Positions 15,683 through 26,906 of a stretch of 37,714 nt of DNA are shown piece after piece. The DNA comes from Bacillota bacterium. Lineage in GTDB: Bacteria; Bacillota; Sulfobacillia; JAIMAT01. The stretch spans positions 1 to 37,714 of the forward strand of contig JASBVM010000010.1 in the NCBI GenBank assembly GCA_029961055.1, given 5' to 3'. The notes under the pieces are model-generated. The model saw nothing but the letters and a program-made list of their open reading frames with translations, was not told the DNA's origin and made no database searches. A program made the position numbers and the translations under genes. Numbering within the stretch: position 1 is the stretch's first letter; each line of letters starts with the position of its first letter.

Positions 15683-15973
15683 TCAGGTCGTCCGCTCGCG
15701 GGTCGCGGGGGCTGCGGCGTTCTTGTGGCGTTCCGCGTACTTCCTCCGCGTCGCCTCGCCGCCGCGGAGGTGGCGTTCGGCCTTGTTCAATTCAAGGACT
15801 TGCTTCACTTGTTCGGAAAGCTTTTCGTTCACCCGTGGGAGCCTTTCGGTGACGTCTTTGTGAATGGTGCTCTTGCTGACGCCGAATACGCGAGCCGCGT
15901 CCCGCACGGTGGCCTTGGTCTCCGCGATGTACAGGCTCACCTCGAGAACGCGCTTCCAAATGTGGTCCTTCAT
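15683..15973 (-). CDS. spoIIID: Sporulation transcription factor SpoIIID
   Basis: SpoIIID is a small DNA-binding regulator that adjusts the sigma-E regulon in the mother cell. The 96-residue product (93 in Bacillus) starts MKDHIWKRVLEVSLYIAETK and has a helix-turn-helix TVRDAARVFGVSKSTIHKDV (about 22-41) followed by the conserved basic C-terminal region. ATG at 15973 has GAGGGGGG 7 bases upstream; the in-frame extension before it does not fit the family. It lies between the spoIIQ-like gene and a rod-type flagellar gene; the mbl gene that usually follows is absent. Confidence 0.96.
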   Translation of the reverse strand: MKDHIWKRVLEVSLYIAETKATVRDAARVFGVSKSTIHKDVTERLPRVNEKLSEQVKQVLELNKAERHLRGGEATRRKYAERHKNAAAPATRERTT

Positions 15974-16007
15974 GAAATAGCCCCCCTCGGCCCGGCGGAC
16001 TCGAGCC

Positions 16008-16039
16008 ATCTATATGTGCCGGGCGAGGGGGATCATGAC
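16008..16039 (-). promoter_or_regulatory. Candidate sigma-E promoter of spoIIID
   Basis: The minus strand shows GTCATGAT (16039-16032) and CATATAGAT (16016-16008) about 15 bases apart, 35 bases upstream of spoIIID. Sigma-E promoters typically read like GTCATATT and CATACAAT at this spacing. This AT-rich patch stands out from its GC-rich surroundings. spoIIID is sigma-E-dependent in Bacillus, which supports but does not prove the call. Confidence 0.45.
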
Positions 16040-16045
16040 GCGATC

Positions 16046-16188
16046 GGGCCCGCCTTGCGCGCGGGCCCGACGCTTTCTTCACGGAACCGGAGCCGCCGGA
16101 GACGGCTTCGACGGCCTTCTCACCTCCCCGCGTGCGCCGCCCGGGTACCGGGCGCTCTCCGCCGCGTCACCCCGGGCCCGCGGCGGAG
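16046..16188. other. Strong inverted repeats between the spoIIQ-like gene and spoIIID
   Basis: Two perfect hairpins lie here: GGGCCCGC/GCGGGCCC (16046-16053 with 16061-16068) and CTCCGCCGCG/CGCGGCGGAG (16157-16166 with 16179-16188), plus CGCCCGG/CCGGGCG next to the latter. On the minus strand none is followed by a T run; on the plus strand the first is followed by CTTTCTTC. They probably separate the spoIIQ-like transcript from the sporulation promoter of spoIIID. Confidence 0.4.
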
Positions 16189-16198
16189 CCAGGGGCCG

Positions 16199-17089
16199 TC
16201 ACGGCAGGGGCGGCAGGAAGTTGATCGGGTCGGTCGCCTCCCCGGAGGCCAGGATGGCGAAGTGGAGGTGCGGCGCTTCCGCCGCTTCCTCCAGGGGACC
16301 TCCTCCCAGGTTGCCCAGGACCTGACCCTTCTCCACCGTCTGGCCCGCCTTGACCAGCGGTCGCTCCAGGCCGCTGTAGACGGTCTGGACGTTGGCCACG
16401 TGCGAGAGGCGGACCGTCCAGCCCTGCTGGTCGTCCCCGGTCACGGAGACGACGCGGCCGGCGGCCGCCGCCTGCACCGGCGCGCCCACCTTGGCGGCGA
16501 TGTCGATGCCGTTGTGCCAGCGCCAGTCATGCATGGTGATGGAGTAGCCCCACCCGAAGCCTGCGATCACCGGGCCGCTCACCGGCCAGAGCAGTTTCCG
16601 CCCCGCCTGGTTGCCGGGGCCGGCCGGCTCCGCTCCCGCCTCCACGGCGGCCCGGTCGGCGCTCGCTCCCGCACCCGACTCCTTCGCCTTGGCCGCCTGG
16701 CCCGCGGAGGAAGCGGTGGCGGCCCCGGCGGCGCCCTGCGCCGCCCGGGCGCCGGTCTGGGCCCGCGCCTCGCTTCCCGGGTGCGAGGAGGGCGCGGCGC
16801 GGTGCGTCCCCGTTCCGGCGGAGGCTCGCAGGCGGTTGAGCGCCTGGCTGCCGGCCACCTGGGCTCGATGCAGCTCGGCCCCCAGGCCGGTCCACACCCT
16901 GGGTTGGGCGAGAACGGCGTAGTAGGCTCCGAAGGCTACGACGAAGACGAGAAGGGCCAGGGCGATCAGGCGCCGCGCCGGGCTCGCCACGACGGCCGCC
17001 AGCGCCCGCCGCCAGCGCAGCGACCACCAGGGGGCGGGCCGATGGGCTTCGTCCGCATGGCCCGGATTGGGACCCTGTTGTTCGTCCAT
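16199..17089 (-). CDS. spoIIQ: SpoIIQ-like membrane-anchored M23/LytM peptidase
   Basis: SpoIIQ sits in the forespore membrane and pairs with SpoIIIAH across the septum. The 296-residue product has one membrane helix (about 41-60), a long Ala/Gly-rich linker (90-165) and a LytM domain (about 166-290). Unlike Bacillus SpoIIQ, whose metal site is incomplete, all zinc ligands seem present: His192 and Asp196 in HNGID, and His274/His276 in HLH. This is the clostridial type, likely able to cut peptidoglycan. The ATG at 17089 has GGAGG 13 bases upstream, rather far. It follows spoIID by 48 bases, as in other spore formers; a general cell-wall endopeptidase is the alternative. Confidence 0.8.
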   Translation of the reverse strand: MDEQQGPNPGHADEAHRPAPWWSLRWRRALAAVVASPARRLIALALLVFVVAFGAYYAVLAQPRVWTGLGAELHRAQVAGSQALNRLRASAGTGTHRAAPSSHPGSEARAQTGARAAQGAAGAATASSAGQAAKAKESGAGASADRAAVEAGAEPAGPGNQAGRKLLWPVSGPVIAGFGWGYSITMHDWRWHNGIDIAAKVGAPVQAAAAGRVVSVTGDDQQGWTVRLSHVANVQTVYSGLERPLVKAGQTVEKGQVLGNLGGGPLEEAAEAPHLHFAILASGEATDPINFLPPLP

Positions 17090-17137
17090 GCCGAGAGGTT
17101 CACCTCCCGGCGGTAGGCTTTGCTATCTGTGGTGGTT

Positions 17138-18271
17138 CTATACAGGCCCCGGGGGAAGATGGGCGACCTGGGTCCCGGGGTAGTAGTGGGCGAGGATCGC
17201 CCGCGAGGAGTACCCTTGCTGCGCCAGGGCGGCCGCCCCGTACTGGCTGAGGCCGACGCCGTGGCCGTATCCGCGGGTGCGGATCACCAGGTCGCCGCCC
17301 TCGACGCGGATGCTCTCGATGAGCGTGGACGGGAGCCCCAGGAGCTGGCGGAAGCGCTCGCCGCTGACGGTCTGGTCGCCGACCCGCACCTTCGCCGCCC
17401 GGCCCGAGGCGGTGCGGGCGACCACAGCCACGGGGGAGGCGCTGCTCGTGTCCGTGCCCGCGGCGGCGGGGGGGATCGCGCCCTCGAGGCTGGCCGTCGA
17501 GAGCCCCAGCCTCCGCGCCGCCTCCTGCAGCGGGATGCGCGTCAACCCCAGCCGCGCCGGCCGGTCGGCGTCGGGCGAGGGAAGGCTCGGCAGGTAGGGA
17601 AGGTCGACGCCGAAGACTTCCTGGGCGCTGGCGGTCCGGCCGCCGGCGGAGGCGGTGTAGTAGGCGCGGATGGGACGCCCCTGCCAGACGAGGATCTCAC
17701 CCGCGGTCGCCTGCACGGCTTGGCGGATCTTGGCCTCGTAGACGGGGGCCAGAACGCCCCAGAACCGCCGGCGCTCGGCCTCCGAGGCCCAGGCCTGGCC
17801 GTGGTCGCCGTCGGAGCAGAACTGTGCCCGCGGTTCCAGGGGGCAGCGGGCCGTTCCGTCGATCAGGCGCAGGACGGCGAAGGTGCGAGCCGCCACGGCC
17901 TGCGCCTGCAGCGCGGCCGGGCCGAAGCTGGCCGGCATCTCGGCCGCCACCACGCCCTCCAGGTAGCTCTCCAGCGGCAGCTGGCGGATCTGCTGCGCCG
18001 GCTCGTCGTAGACCGTCACCACGGTCTGGTCGCCGGGCAACGGTCCTGCACCGGAGGTGTCGGGCGTGCCGGGGGTGCCGGATGCCGACGCGCCGTCCCC
18101 GGGCTCGGCAGGGCTGGCGCCGGGCCACCCCGCGAGAGGGGATCCCGGGGTGGGCGGCAGGTCCACCCGCGGCCCGGGCAGCCGCTCGCCCGCGAGGAGG
18201 GCGATGGTCGAGGGGACAAGCAGTACCGACGACAGGGCGAAGAGGATCGCGACGACCGCGAGCCGCGCCAT
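17138..18271 (-). CDS. spoIID: Stage II sporulation protein D, peptidoglycan lytic transglycosylase
   Basis: SpoIID is the membrane-anchored enzyme of the DMP engulfment machine. The 377-residue protein has an N-terminal membrane helix (about 4-27), a Pro/Gly-rich spacer (30-80), then the SpoIID domain: LPLESYLEGVVAAEMPASF with the catalytic Glu, ALQAQAVAARTFAV, the YYTASAGGRTASAQEVFG section and the closing GYGHGVGLSQYGA. ATG at 18271 has GGAGG 6 bases upstream, inside a hairpin (listed separately). The gene follows atpC by 87 bases; in Bacillus murAA and ywmB stand between them. Confidence 0.96.
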   Translation of the reverse strand: MARLAVVAILFALSSVLLVPSTIALLAGERLPGPRVDLPPTPGSPLAGWPGASPAEPGDGASASGTPGTPDTSGAGPLPGDQTVVTVYDEPAQQIRQLPLESYLEGVVAAEMPASFGPAALQAQAVAARTFAVLRLIDGTARCPLEPRAQFCSDGDHGQAWASEAERRRFWGVLAPVYEAKIRQAVQATAGEILVWQGRPIRAYYTASAGGRTASAQEVFGVDLPYLPSLPSPDADRPARLGLTRIPLQEAARRLGLSTASLEGAIPPAAAGTDTSSASPVAVVARTASGRAAKVRVGDQTVSGERFRQLLGLPSTLIESIRVEGGDLVIRTRGYGHGVGLSQYGAAALAQQGYSSRAILAHYYPGTQVAHLPPGPV

Positions 18272-18295
18272 GGGATCCCTCCGACAGGGGATCCC
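18272..18295 (-). promoter_or_regulatory. Hairpin enclosing the spoIID ribosome binding site
   Basis: Two copies of the palindrome GGGATCCC (18272-18279 and 18288-18295) flank an 8-base loop. On the minus strand this gives an 8-base stem whose 3' arm ends directly at the ATG and shares its first three bases with the GGAGGG ribosome site. Folding would hide the site, so spoIID translation may depend on opening this stem. Confidence 0.5.
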
Positions 18296-18358
18296 TATGG
18301 GGTTGGCGGCCGGGATATGCCAGCGCGGGCGTGGAGGCAGGGGGCCCCGCCGCGCACC

Positions 18359-18780
18359 CTAGCGCCGGCGCTCCGCCGCGGCCTCCTCGCCCAGTTCCAG
18401 CAGCGCCAGGACGCGCTGGAGCTTGAGCCGCGCCTCGGCCACTTCCTCGGGGTTGCCGCCGGCCTCGATCCTGGCCGCCAGGGCGGCGTGCTGCTCCTGC
18501 AGGTCGGCCACGTCGAGCTGGCCGGGCAGGTAGGCTTCCTCCACCAGCAGGGTGGCCCGGTCCTGCAGGATCTCGCAGAGCCCGGAGCCCACCGCGATGC
18601 CGTGCCGCCCGGCCATGCCGTAGTGGACCACGCCCGGTTTGAGCGCCACCACCATGGGCGCGTGCTCGGGCAGGACGCCGTAGATGCCCTCCACGCTGGG
18701 AAGCGTCAGGTACTCGACGGCGCCCTCGAAGAGCGTCCCCTTCGGCGTCACCACCGACATGCGGATGCGTCGTTCCGACA

Positions 18781-18781
<1 letters not shown>
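18359..18781 (-). CDS. atpC: ATP synthase epsilon subunit
   Basis: Part of the central stalk; couples rotation and can inhibit ATP hydrolysis. The 140 residues show the N-terminal beta sandwich with RMSVVTPKGTLFEGAVEYLTLPSVEGIYGVLPEHAP-type sequence (7-42; the GVLPEHAP turn is diagnostic) and a C-terminal helix pair from about 88 onwards. It is the last gene of the atp operon; ATG overlaps the atpD stop as TGATG. Confidence 0.96.
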
Positions 18782-21086
<2,305 letters not shown>

Positions 21087-21113
21087 GGCACCGCCCCCCG
21101 TGGAACCGGACGC

Positions 21114-22660
<1,547 letters not shown>

Positions 22661-22664
<4 letters not shown>

Positions 22665-23257
22665 CGGCCGATCCCTCCCTTTTCATCCGCCTGCCCCGAA
22701 TGGATGCCCGGTCCGGCTGCCGCGCCGGCCAGGTGGCGGCGCATCTCCTCCAGCCGCGAGCGGACCGACCCGTCGAGACGCCGGTCGCCCACACGAACGA
22801 TGAGGCCACCGAGGATCGAGGGATCCACGCGTTCGCGCAGCCGCACGCGGCCTTCGGTCCACGCCTCGAGCCGCCGCTGCAGCGCCTCCCGGCTCTCCTG
22901 GTCGAGCGGCATCGACGTGGTCACCTCGGCCTCCCGGATGCCCTCGGCCTCGTCGGCCAGGCGTCCGAACTCGCGGACGACGGCCTGGAGCAGCGTGCCG
23001 CGCCCCTTCCGCACGAGCACGTGGAGGAAGCGGCGGACCAGGGGAGACACGTCTTCCTGGAGGAGGAGGTCCAGCGCCGCCTCCCGCGACGCAGGAGAGA
23101 GCACGGGGCTTTCGGTCAGCCAGCGCCAGCGCCTGTCGCCGGCAGCTGCTCGGGCCACGCCCTCCAACGCGTGGCGGGCGGTCTCCAGCTCGCCACGTTC
23201 CCGCGCCAGTTCGAAGAGCGCCTGGGCGTAGTGGCGGGCGACGCTCTCACGTGCCAT
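22661..23257 (-). CDS. atpH: ATP synthase delta subunit
   Basis: Peripheral-stalk subunit linking F1 to the b dimer. The 198 residues have the start [20 protein letters not shown], the family [27 protein letters not shown] (about 65-91) and the C-terminal region [30 protein letters not shown], a delta/OSCP signature. ATG at 23257 lies inside the end of atpF (11-base overlap). Confidence 0.95.
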
Positions 23258-23756
23258 GACGTGCAGCCCCGATCTCCTCGACGAACTCGCGTGCCAGGCG
23301 GCGCTGGTCCTCCTCGCTGAAGTCGCGCTCGATCACGCGCCGCGCCACCTCCACCGCCAGGTCCGCCACCTCCCGGCGAAGTTGAGCCAGTGCCTCGTCC
23401 CGTTCCCGGGCGATGGTCTGCTCGGCCCGGGCCAGGATGGCGGCCGCCTCGTCCTGCGTCTGGCGCAGTTGCTGCTCCCGCAGTTGCGCGGCCGTGACCT
23501 GCGCCTGGGTGAGCATCTCCTCCACCTTGGCCTGCGCCTCGCGCAGGCGCTGCTCATACTCGTGGCGCGCCCGCGCAGCCGCCTCGCGCTCGTTCTCGGC
23601 GTGGTTCAGGTCGGCGGCGATCTTCTTCTCCCTCTCCTCCAGCATGCGCAGGACGGGCTTCCATCCGAAGTAAGCCAGGAGGCCGAAGAAGACCAGGAAG
23701 TTGATGATGCTCCAGATCACCTGGTTCCAGTCGATGGAGACGATCCCATTGCCCAC
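23247..23756 (-). CDS. atpF: ATP synthase b subunit
   Basis: Peripheral-stalk subunit with one N-terminal membrane helix (about 11-32, QVIWSIINFLVFFGLLAYFG) followed by WKPVLRMLEEREKKI and a very long charged coiled coil to residue 165. The 169-residue length is typical. The start is GTG at 23756 with GGAGGGGGG upstream. Separated from atpE by an unusually structured 183-base gap. Confidence 0.96.
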   Translation of the reverse strand: MGNGIVSIDWNQVIWSIINFLVFFGLLAYFGWKPVLRMLEEREKKIAADLNHAENEREAAARARHEYEQRLREAQAKVEEMLTQAQVTAAQLREQQLRQTQDEAAAILARAEQTIARERDEALAQLRREVADLAVEVARRVIERDFSEEDQRRLAREFVEEIGAARHGT

Positions 23757-23841
23757 CGGGATCCCCCCTCCCTCTGCGGACCTCGTTCACTACCCTTGCC
23801 GCTCGGATGCCCGGACGCCCGCAGGCCCGCTCCTGAAAAAG

Positions 23842-23923
23842 GGCCCGACTTACCGGGCCTCAAAGGCTCCCACCGGGAGCCGGTCGGGAGCCTCCCGGGG
23901 CGCGATGCATCGGGGAGGCTCCC
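23842..23923 (-). promoter_or_regulatory. Three hairpins and a U-tract in the atpE-atpF gap
   Basis: In transcript order: a perfect 11-base stem GGGAGCCTCCC/GGGAGGCTCCC (23886-23896 with 23913-23923, 16-base loop), a 7-base stem GGCTCCC/GGGAGCC (23865-23871 with 23875-23881), and a 6-base stem (23842-23847 with 23854-23859) followed by C and five T residues (23840-23836). The last looks like a weak intrinsic terminator. Expected effects are 3' protection of the atpE message and partial termination, giving more c subunit than the downstream products. Confidence 0.6.
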
Positions 23924-23939
23924 CACCCGCTTCTACCCC

Positions 23940-24155
23940 TTATACCTTGCCGTATAGCAAGAAGGCGATCAACAAACCATAAATGGCAAGCGCCTCGGTG
24001 AACGCGAGGCCCAAGATCATGACCCCCCGGGCGTCACCCAACGCCTCCGGCTGGCGCCAAGCCGCGTCGATGGTAGCGGAGACGATCTGCCCCTGCGCGA
24101 GCGCGGCCCCAAGGGCCGGTAGAGCGATAGCAATGGCCACAGCCAGTGCGGTCAC
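23940..24155 (-). CDS. atpE: ATP synthase c subunit
   Basis: The 71-residue proteolipid forms the membrane rotor ring. Helix 1 spans about 3-27, the polar loop RQPEALGDARG 34-44 faces F1, and helix 2 spans 45-68 with the ion-binding Glu in LAFTEALAIYG. A Gln (AQGQ) in helix 1 aligns with the Gln of sodium-binding rings and a Tyr follows the Glu at the right spacing, but the Ser/Thr pair after Glu is Ala-Leu, so protons are the more likely coupling ion. GTG at 24155 has GGAGG 7 to 8 bases upstream, a strong site fitting high expression. Confidence 0.96.
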   Translation of the reverse strand: MTALAVAIAIALPALGAALAQGQIVSATIDAAWRQPEALGDARGVMILGLAFTEALAIYGLLIAFLLYGKV

Positions 24156-24262
24156 CCGTTTCCCTCCTTTCGCCTGGCCCCGTTGCGGAGCGCATGATCC
24201 CTCCCGGTGGGAGGAAATGGTCGAACCGGCCCGATACCTGCCTCACGGCGCATATGCATCGC

Positions 24263-24982
24263 CTACTCCGCCTCTCCGGTGGCACCGGCGATGTAGACGC
24301 CGGTCAACATGGTGAAGATGAAAGCCTGCAGCAAGCCGAAGAGGACGAAGAGGACCATGAACGGGACCGGGACGATGTACGGCAGAAACGAGAGCATCAC
24401 CAGCAGTACCGAATCCTCGCCGAAGATGTTGCCAAAAAGACGGAGGGCCAGCGAAAGAGGTCGGATCAGCTCCTCGACGATATTGAGCGGCAACATAAAT
24501 GGAGAGGGTTCGATGAAATGCCTCAGGTAACGGAAGCCGTGGGTGACGAAACCCGACACATGGGTGGCCACGAACGAGACGAGGGCCAGCGCCGCGGTCA
24601 CGCTCAGGGTACTGGTGGGCGTCTTGAACCCCGGCACCAGGTTGGCCCCCGGCAGGAGCTCGGAATAGTTCGAGGCGAGGATGAAGACGAACAGGCTGGC
24701 CAGGAAGGGGAAATAGCGGCGTGCCTTCTCCCTGCTTCCGAGTGCCGGCACGAGCACTCCGTTCATGATCAGCTCCGCGCCGAGCTCCACCGCGTTCTGC
24801 CCGCCTCGCGGCACCATCTCCATCCGGCGCGTGGCGAGGATGACAGCGATCAGGACGAGCAGCATCAGACCCCACTCGGTGATGATCTGCCCGGTGACGT
24901 CGAGGCCGAAAACTTGGAAGAAGACCGGGTTGGCCTCATGCCCGATCTCGGGAACCCCCGCCGCCAAGATGATTCCGCTCAT
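24263..24982 (-). CDS. atpB: ATP synthase a subunit
   Basis: Membrane stator subunit with the proton half-channels. The 239-residue protein has five or six hydrophobic segments; the essential Arg lies in PLSLALRLFGNIFGED (about 175-190), and the last helices carry FGLLQAFIFTMLTGVYI with the conserved Gln. ATG at 24982 overlaps the stop of atpI as ATGA. The nearest GGAGG is 13 bases upstream, so coupling to atpI probably helps translation. Confidence 0.96.
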   Translation of the reverse strand: MSGIILAAGVPEIGHEANPVFFQVFGLDVTGQIITEWGLMLLVLIAVILATRRMEMVPRGGQNAVELGAELIMNGVLVPALGSREKARRYFPFLASLFVFILASNYSELLPGANLVPGFKTPTSTLSVTAALALVSFVATHVSGFVTHGFRYLRHFIEPSPFMLPLNIVEELIRPLSLALRLFGNIFGEDSVLLVMLSFLPYIVPVPFMVLFVLFGLLQAFIFTMLTGVYIAGATGEAE

Positions 24983-25284
24983 GGAGCGAGCATCGCCTCC
25001 CGCCTCGTCGCCCGGCGGGCCAGGCGCCAGAGCCCCAGGGCGCTACCGGCCAACAGGCCCGCGGCCACCGCCACAAGCGACCACCTCTCGCCTTCCGTCA
25101 GAAGCCAGGCCACCAGCAGGAAGAGGGCGTCCACCGTGAACCGTGCGGCAAACCCCCCAAAGACCCAGCGGAGATCCCGTCCGCCCCCCGAAGCCGCTCG
25201 TCGCAGGGCGTACCAGAGAATGCCGCTGTTCAACCAACCGCCGGCGAGCCCTGCCAAACCCGCCCAGAAGGGTGCTGGAATCAA
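24979..25284 (-). CDS. atpI: ATP synthase subunit I (AtpI)
   Basis: A 101-residue, three- to four-helix membrane protein of the ATP-synt_I type encoded at the head of atp operons, where it assists c-ring assembly and, with AtpZ, has been linked to divalent-cation transport. Hydrophobic stretches lie at about 6-27, 44-62 and 68-86, with the conserved RFTVDALFLLVAW. I propose a TTG start overlapping the atpZ stop (TTGA); it is the only start that leaves a plausible small protein. Weak sequence conservation in this family makes context the main evidence. Confidence 0.8.
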   Translation of the reverse strand: MIPAPFWAGLAGLAGGWLNSGILWYALRRAASGGGRDLRWVFGGFAARFTVDALFLLVAWLLTEGERWSLVAVAAGLLAGSALGLWRLARRATRREAMLAP

Positions 25285-25598
25285 TCGGCGCCCGTTTCCT
25301 TCCTGGGGCTCTCCGGGGGTTTCTCCCCCCGGCCACCCTCCTGCTTCTGGCTGTCCCGCGGTTTCCCTGCGGGCGGGCGACGGCCTCCGGTCTCCCGGAG
25401 AACGTCCTTGACCACCATCTGCAACGATCCGCCCACGGCCAGCAGGACCAGGACCGCGAGGAAGAGGGGAGATGTATGGAACCTGGCATCCAGCCAGGTA
25501 CCGCCGGCATACGCAGCCCACACCGCGACGCCCACGGTGATGGCGTCCGAGAGCGCCATCGCCAGCAGGCGGTTCGGTGGGTTCCTGCGATTGGCCAC
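25281..25598 (-). CDS. atpZ: AtpZ/AtpI-like two-helix membrane protein
   Basis: The 105-residue product has two hydrophobic helices (about 10-30 and 39-59) joined by GGTWLDARFHTSPLFLAV, the F1FO subunit I/AtpZ signature (Gly-rich first helix, Asp, then TSPLF), and a long charged tail rich in Lys, Arg, Glu and Pro. I choose GTG at 25598 because AAGGAG lies 6 bases upstream; an ATG two codons earlier touches the ribosome site. It opens the atp operon and overlaps atpI by four bases. Confidence 0.82.
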   Translation of the reverse strand: MANRRNPPNRLLAMALSDAITVGVAVWAAYAGGTWLDARFHTSPLFLAVLVLLAVGGSLQMVVKDVLRETGGRRPPAGKPRDSQKQEGGRGEKPPESPRKETGAD

Positions 25599-25724
25599 CG
25601 GCATCTCCTTCAACCGGCCACCCGGAGCGGTTCGCTCCCCGCTCCCCGGACGCCCGTGCCCGGCCTTGTGAACCACGTAGCAAGGTTGACCGAGCCCGAG
25701 CCGCGGGTGGCGATTCACGCGGTC

Positions 25725-25754
25725 AGTATACCTGAAAAGGCTGACCGGGGCCAG
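25725..25754 (-). promoter_or_regulatory. Probable promoter of the atp operon
   Basis: The minus strand has CTGGCC (25754-25749), 18 bases, then TATACT (25730-25725), the latter 5 of 6 to the sigma-A -10 consensus. It lies 120 bases upstream of atpZ in the only gap that separates the operon from the cytochrome gene. The -35 is weak. Confidence 0.5.
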
Positions 25755-25809
25755 GGCCGCGCGCTGGGCCGCTTTCCAGCTTCGCCCGGCGCGGAGCGGA
25801 CCGGCCGGC

Positions 25810-25848
25810 GGGGAGGCGTGGCGGGGGCGCCGCCCCACGCCCCTCCCC
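25810..25848 (-). terminator. Hairpin after the cytochrome gene
   Basis: A 12-base stem with one 2-base bulge (GGGGAGGCGTGG at 25810-25821 pairing with 25835-25848) lies 13 bases after the cytochrome stop. No T tract follows on the minus strand, so it may stabilise the 3' end or act with Rho. Confidence 0.45.
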
Positions 25849-25860
25849 GGCTCCGCGGCG

Positions 25861-26892
25861 TCAGGGCGCCTGCAGCTTGAGAGCGAGCGGATTCTGCGGA
25901 TAGAGCTGCGGGTAGTAGACAGCGTCCCGCGGCACCTTGCCGCCAGGGAAGGTGTAGTCCTTCGCCTTGTTCGGGAAGGAGGGCCGCGGCTGGGCGTCGA
26001 TGAAGGCGGCGATCTGCTGGGCTTCCTCGTCGCTCAGCGACCCGGGCTCGGAGTAGGGCATGGCGTAGCGGATGAATCCGGCCAGCGTGTAGACCCGGGC
26101 GAGCCCGGCGCCGTCGTTCCACGAGCCGGGTCCCCAGAGCGGGCCCGGTTTCAGGCCCGCCGCCATTTCCACACCCTGGCCGTCCCGGCCGTGGCAGGCG
26201 GCGCATTTCTCGGCGTACAGCTTCTGCCCCAGCTTCGGGTCCAGCCGGTCGACCGGGATCTGCCGCTCCCTGGGGATGACGTTCTGGTGGCGCCACGCGG
26301 GGCTCTCGCCGACGGGCAGGCCGTGGGAGATCCAGCTGAGGTAGGTGGCCACGGCGATCACGGGCTCCGAGTCGGCCGTGGCACGCTTGGGTGCGTTGGC
26401 GCCGTTCTCGCTGCGCAGGAAGCAGCTGACGATCCGGTCTTCCAGGCTGATGACGCGCCCGCTGTTCCCGCTCACGTCGGGAAAGGCTGCGGCCACGCCC
26501 ACCAGCGGGATGGCCTTGTCCTTCTGCCCGCCGTTCATGTGGCAGTTGGTGCACGACATGTCGTTGTGAACATACTCGGGCGCGTACTTGGGGGTGTCCA
26601 TGAAGATGCGGTACCCGTCCAGGATCTGGCTGGCCAGCTTCGGAGGCAGCTTCGCCTTGGTGGGATCCATGGGAAGTTGCTGCCAGGTGTCGATGGCGGC
26701 CTTGGCCGTCACCAGGCGCCCGCCGGCCGTCCGTTGCTGGACGGGCTGCGGACTCTTCTGCGCGGCCGGCGCCGATCCACCGGTGGAACAGGCGGAGATG
26801 ACGAGCGCAGGCAACACAAGAGCAAGGAAGGGGAAGGGGCGAGAGCGCTTCCTGGGCGCGGTCGTGCCCGGGGTGGCCGGAAGCCAGCGCAT
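25861..26892 (-). CDS. tsdA: Lipoprotein dihaem cytochrome c, TsdA-like (thiosulfate dehydrogenase / tetrathionate reductase family)
   Basis: The 343-residue precursor has a signal peptide with lipobox ISAC (Cys35), so it should be anchored outside the membrane. Haem sites are CTNCH (114-118) and CAACH (230-234). Between them LEDRIVSCFLRSENG (150-164) matches the TsdA motif whose Cys (here Cys157) ligates the active-site haem; the C-terminal IRYAMPYSEPGSLSDEEAQQIAAF (274-297) is also typical, with Met278 a possible haem-2 ligand. Such enzymes interconvert thiosulfate and tetrathionate and pass electrons to the respiratory chain. ATG at 26892 has GGAGG 9 bases upstream. It stands alone between wecB and the atp operon. 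A different dihaem electron carrier is possible but less likely. Confidence 0.8.
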   Translation of the reverse strand: MRWLPATPGTTAPRKRSRPFPFLALVLPALVISACSTGGSAPAAQKSPQPVQQRTAGGRLVTAKAAIDTWQQLPMDPTKAKLPPKLASQILDGYRIFMDTPKYAPEYVHNDMSCTNCHMNGGQKDKAIPLVGVAAAFPDVSGNSGRVISLEDRIVSCFLRSENGANAPKRATADSEPVIAVATYLSWISHGLPVGESPAWRHQNVIPRERQIPVDRLDPKLGQKLYAEKCAACHGRDGQGVEMAAGLKPGPLWGPGSWNDGAGLARVYTLAGFIRYAMPYSEPGSLSDEEAQQIAAFIDAQPRPSFPNKAKDYTFPGGKVPRDAVYYPQLYPQNPLALKLQAP

Positions 26893-26906
26893 GGGCCGAC
26901 ACCTCC

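Noticed and set aside
16046-16080. Plus-strand intrinsic terminator (stem followed by CTTTCTTC)
   Set aside because: There is no plus-strand gene for it to end and the T run is broken; kept as an inverted repeat only.
17089-17145. Sigma-F promoter upstream of the spoIIQ-like gene
   Set aside because: A GTATA that could be a -35 is present, but no matching -10 is found at the expected distance.
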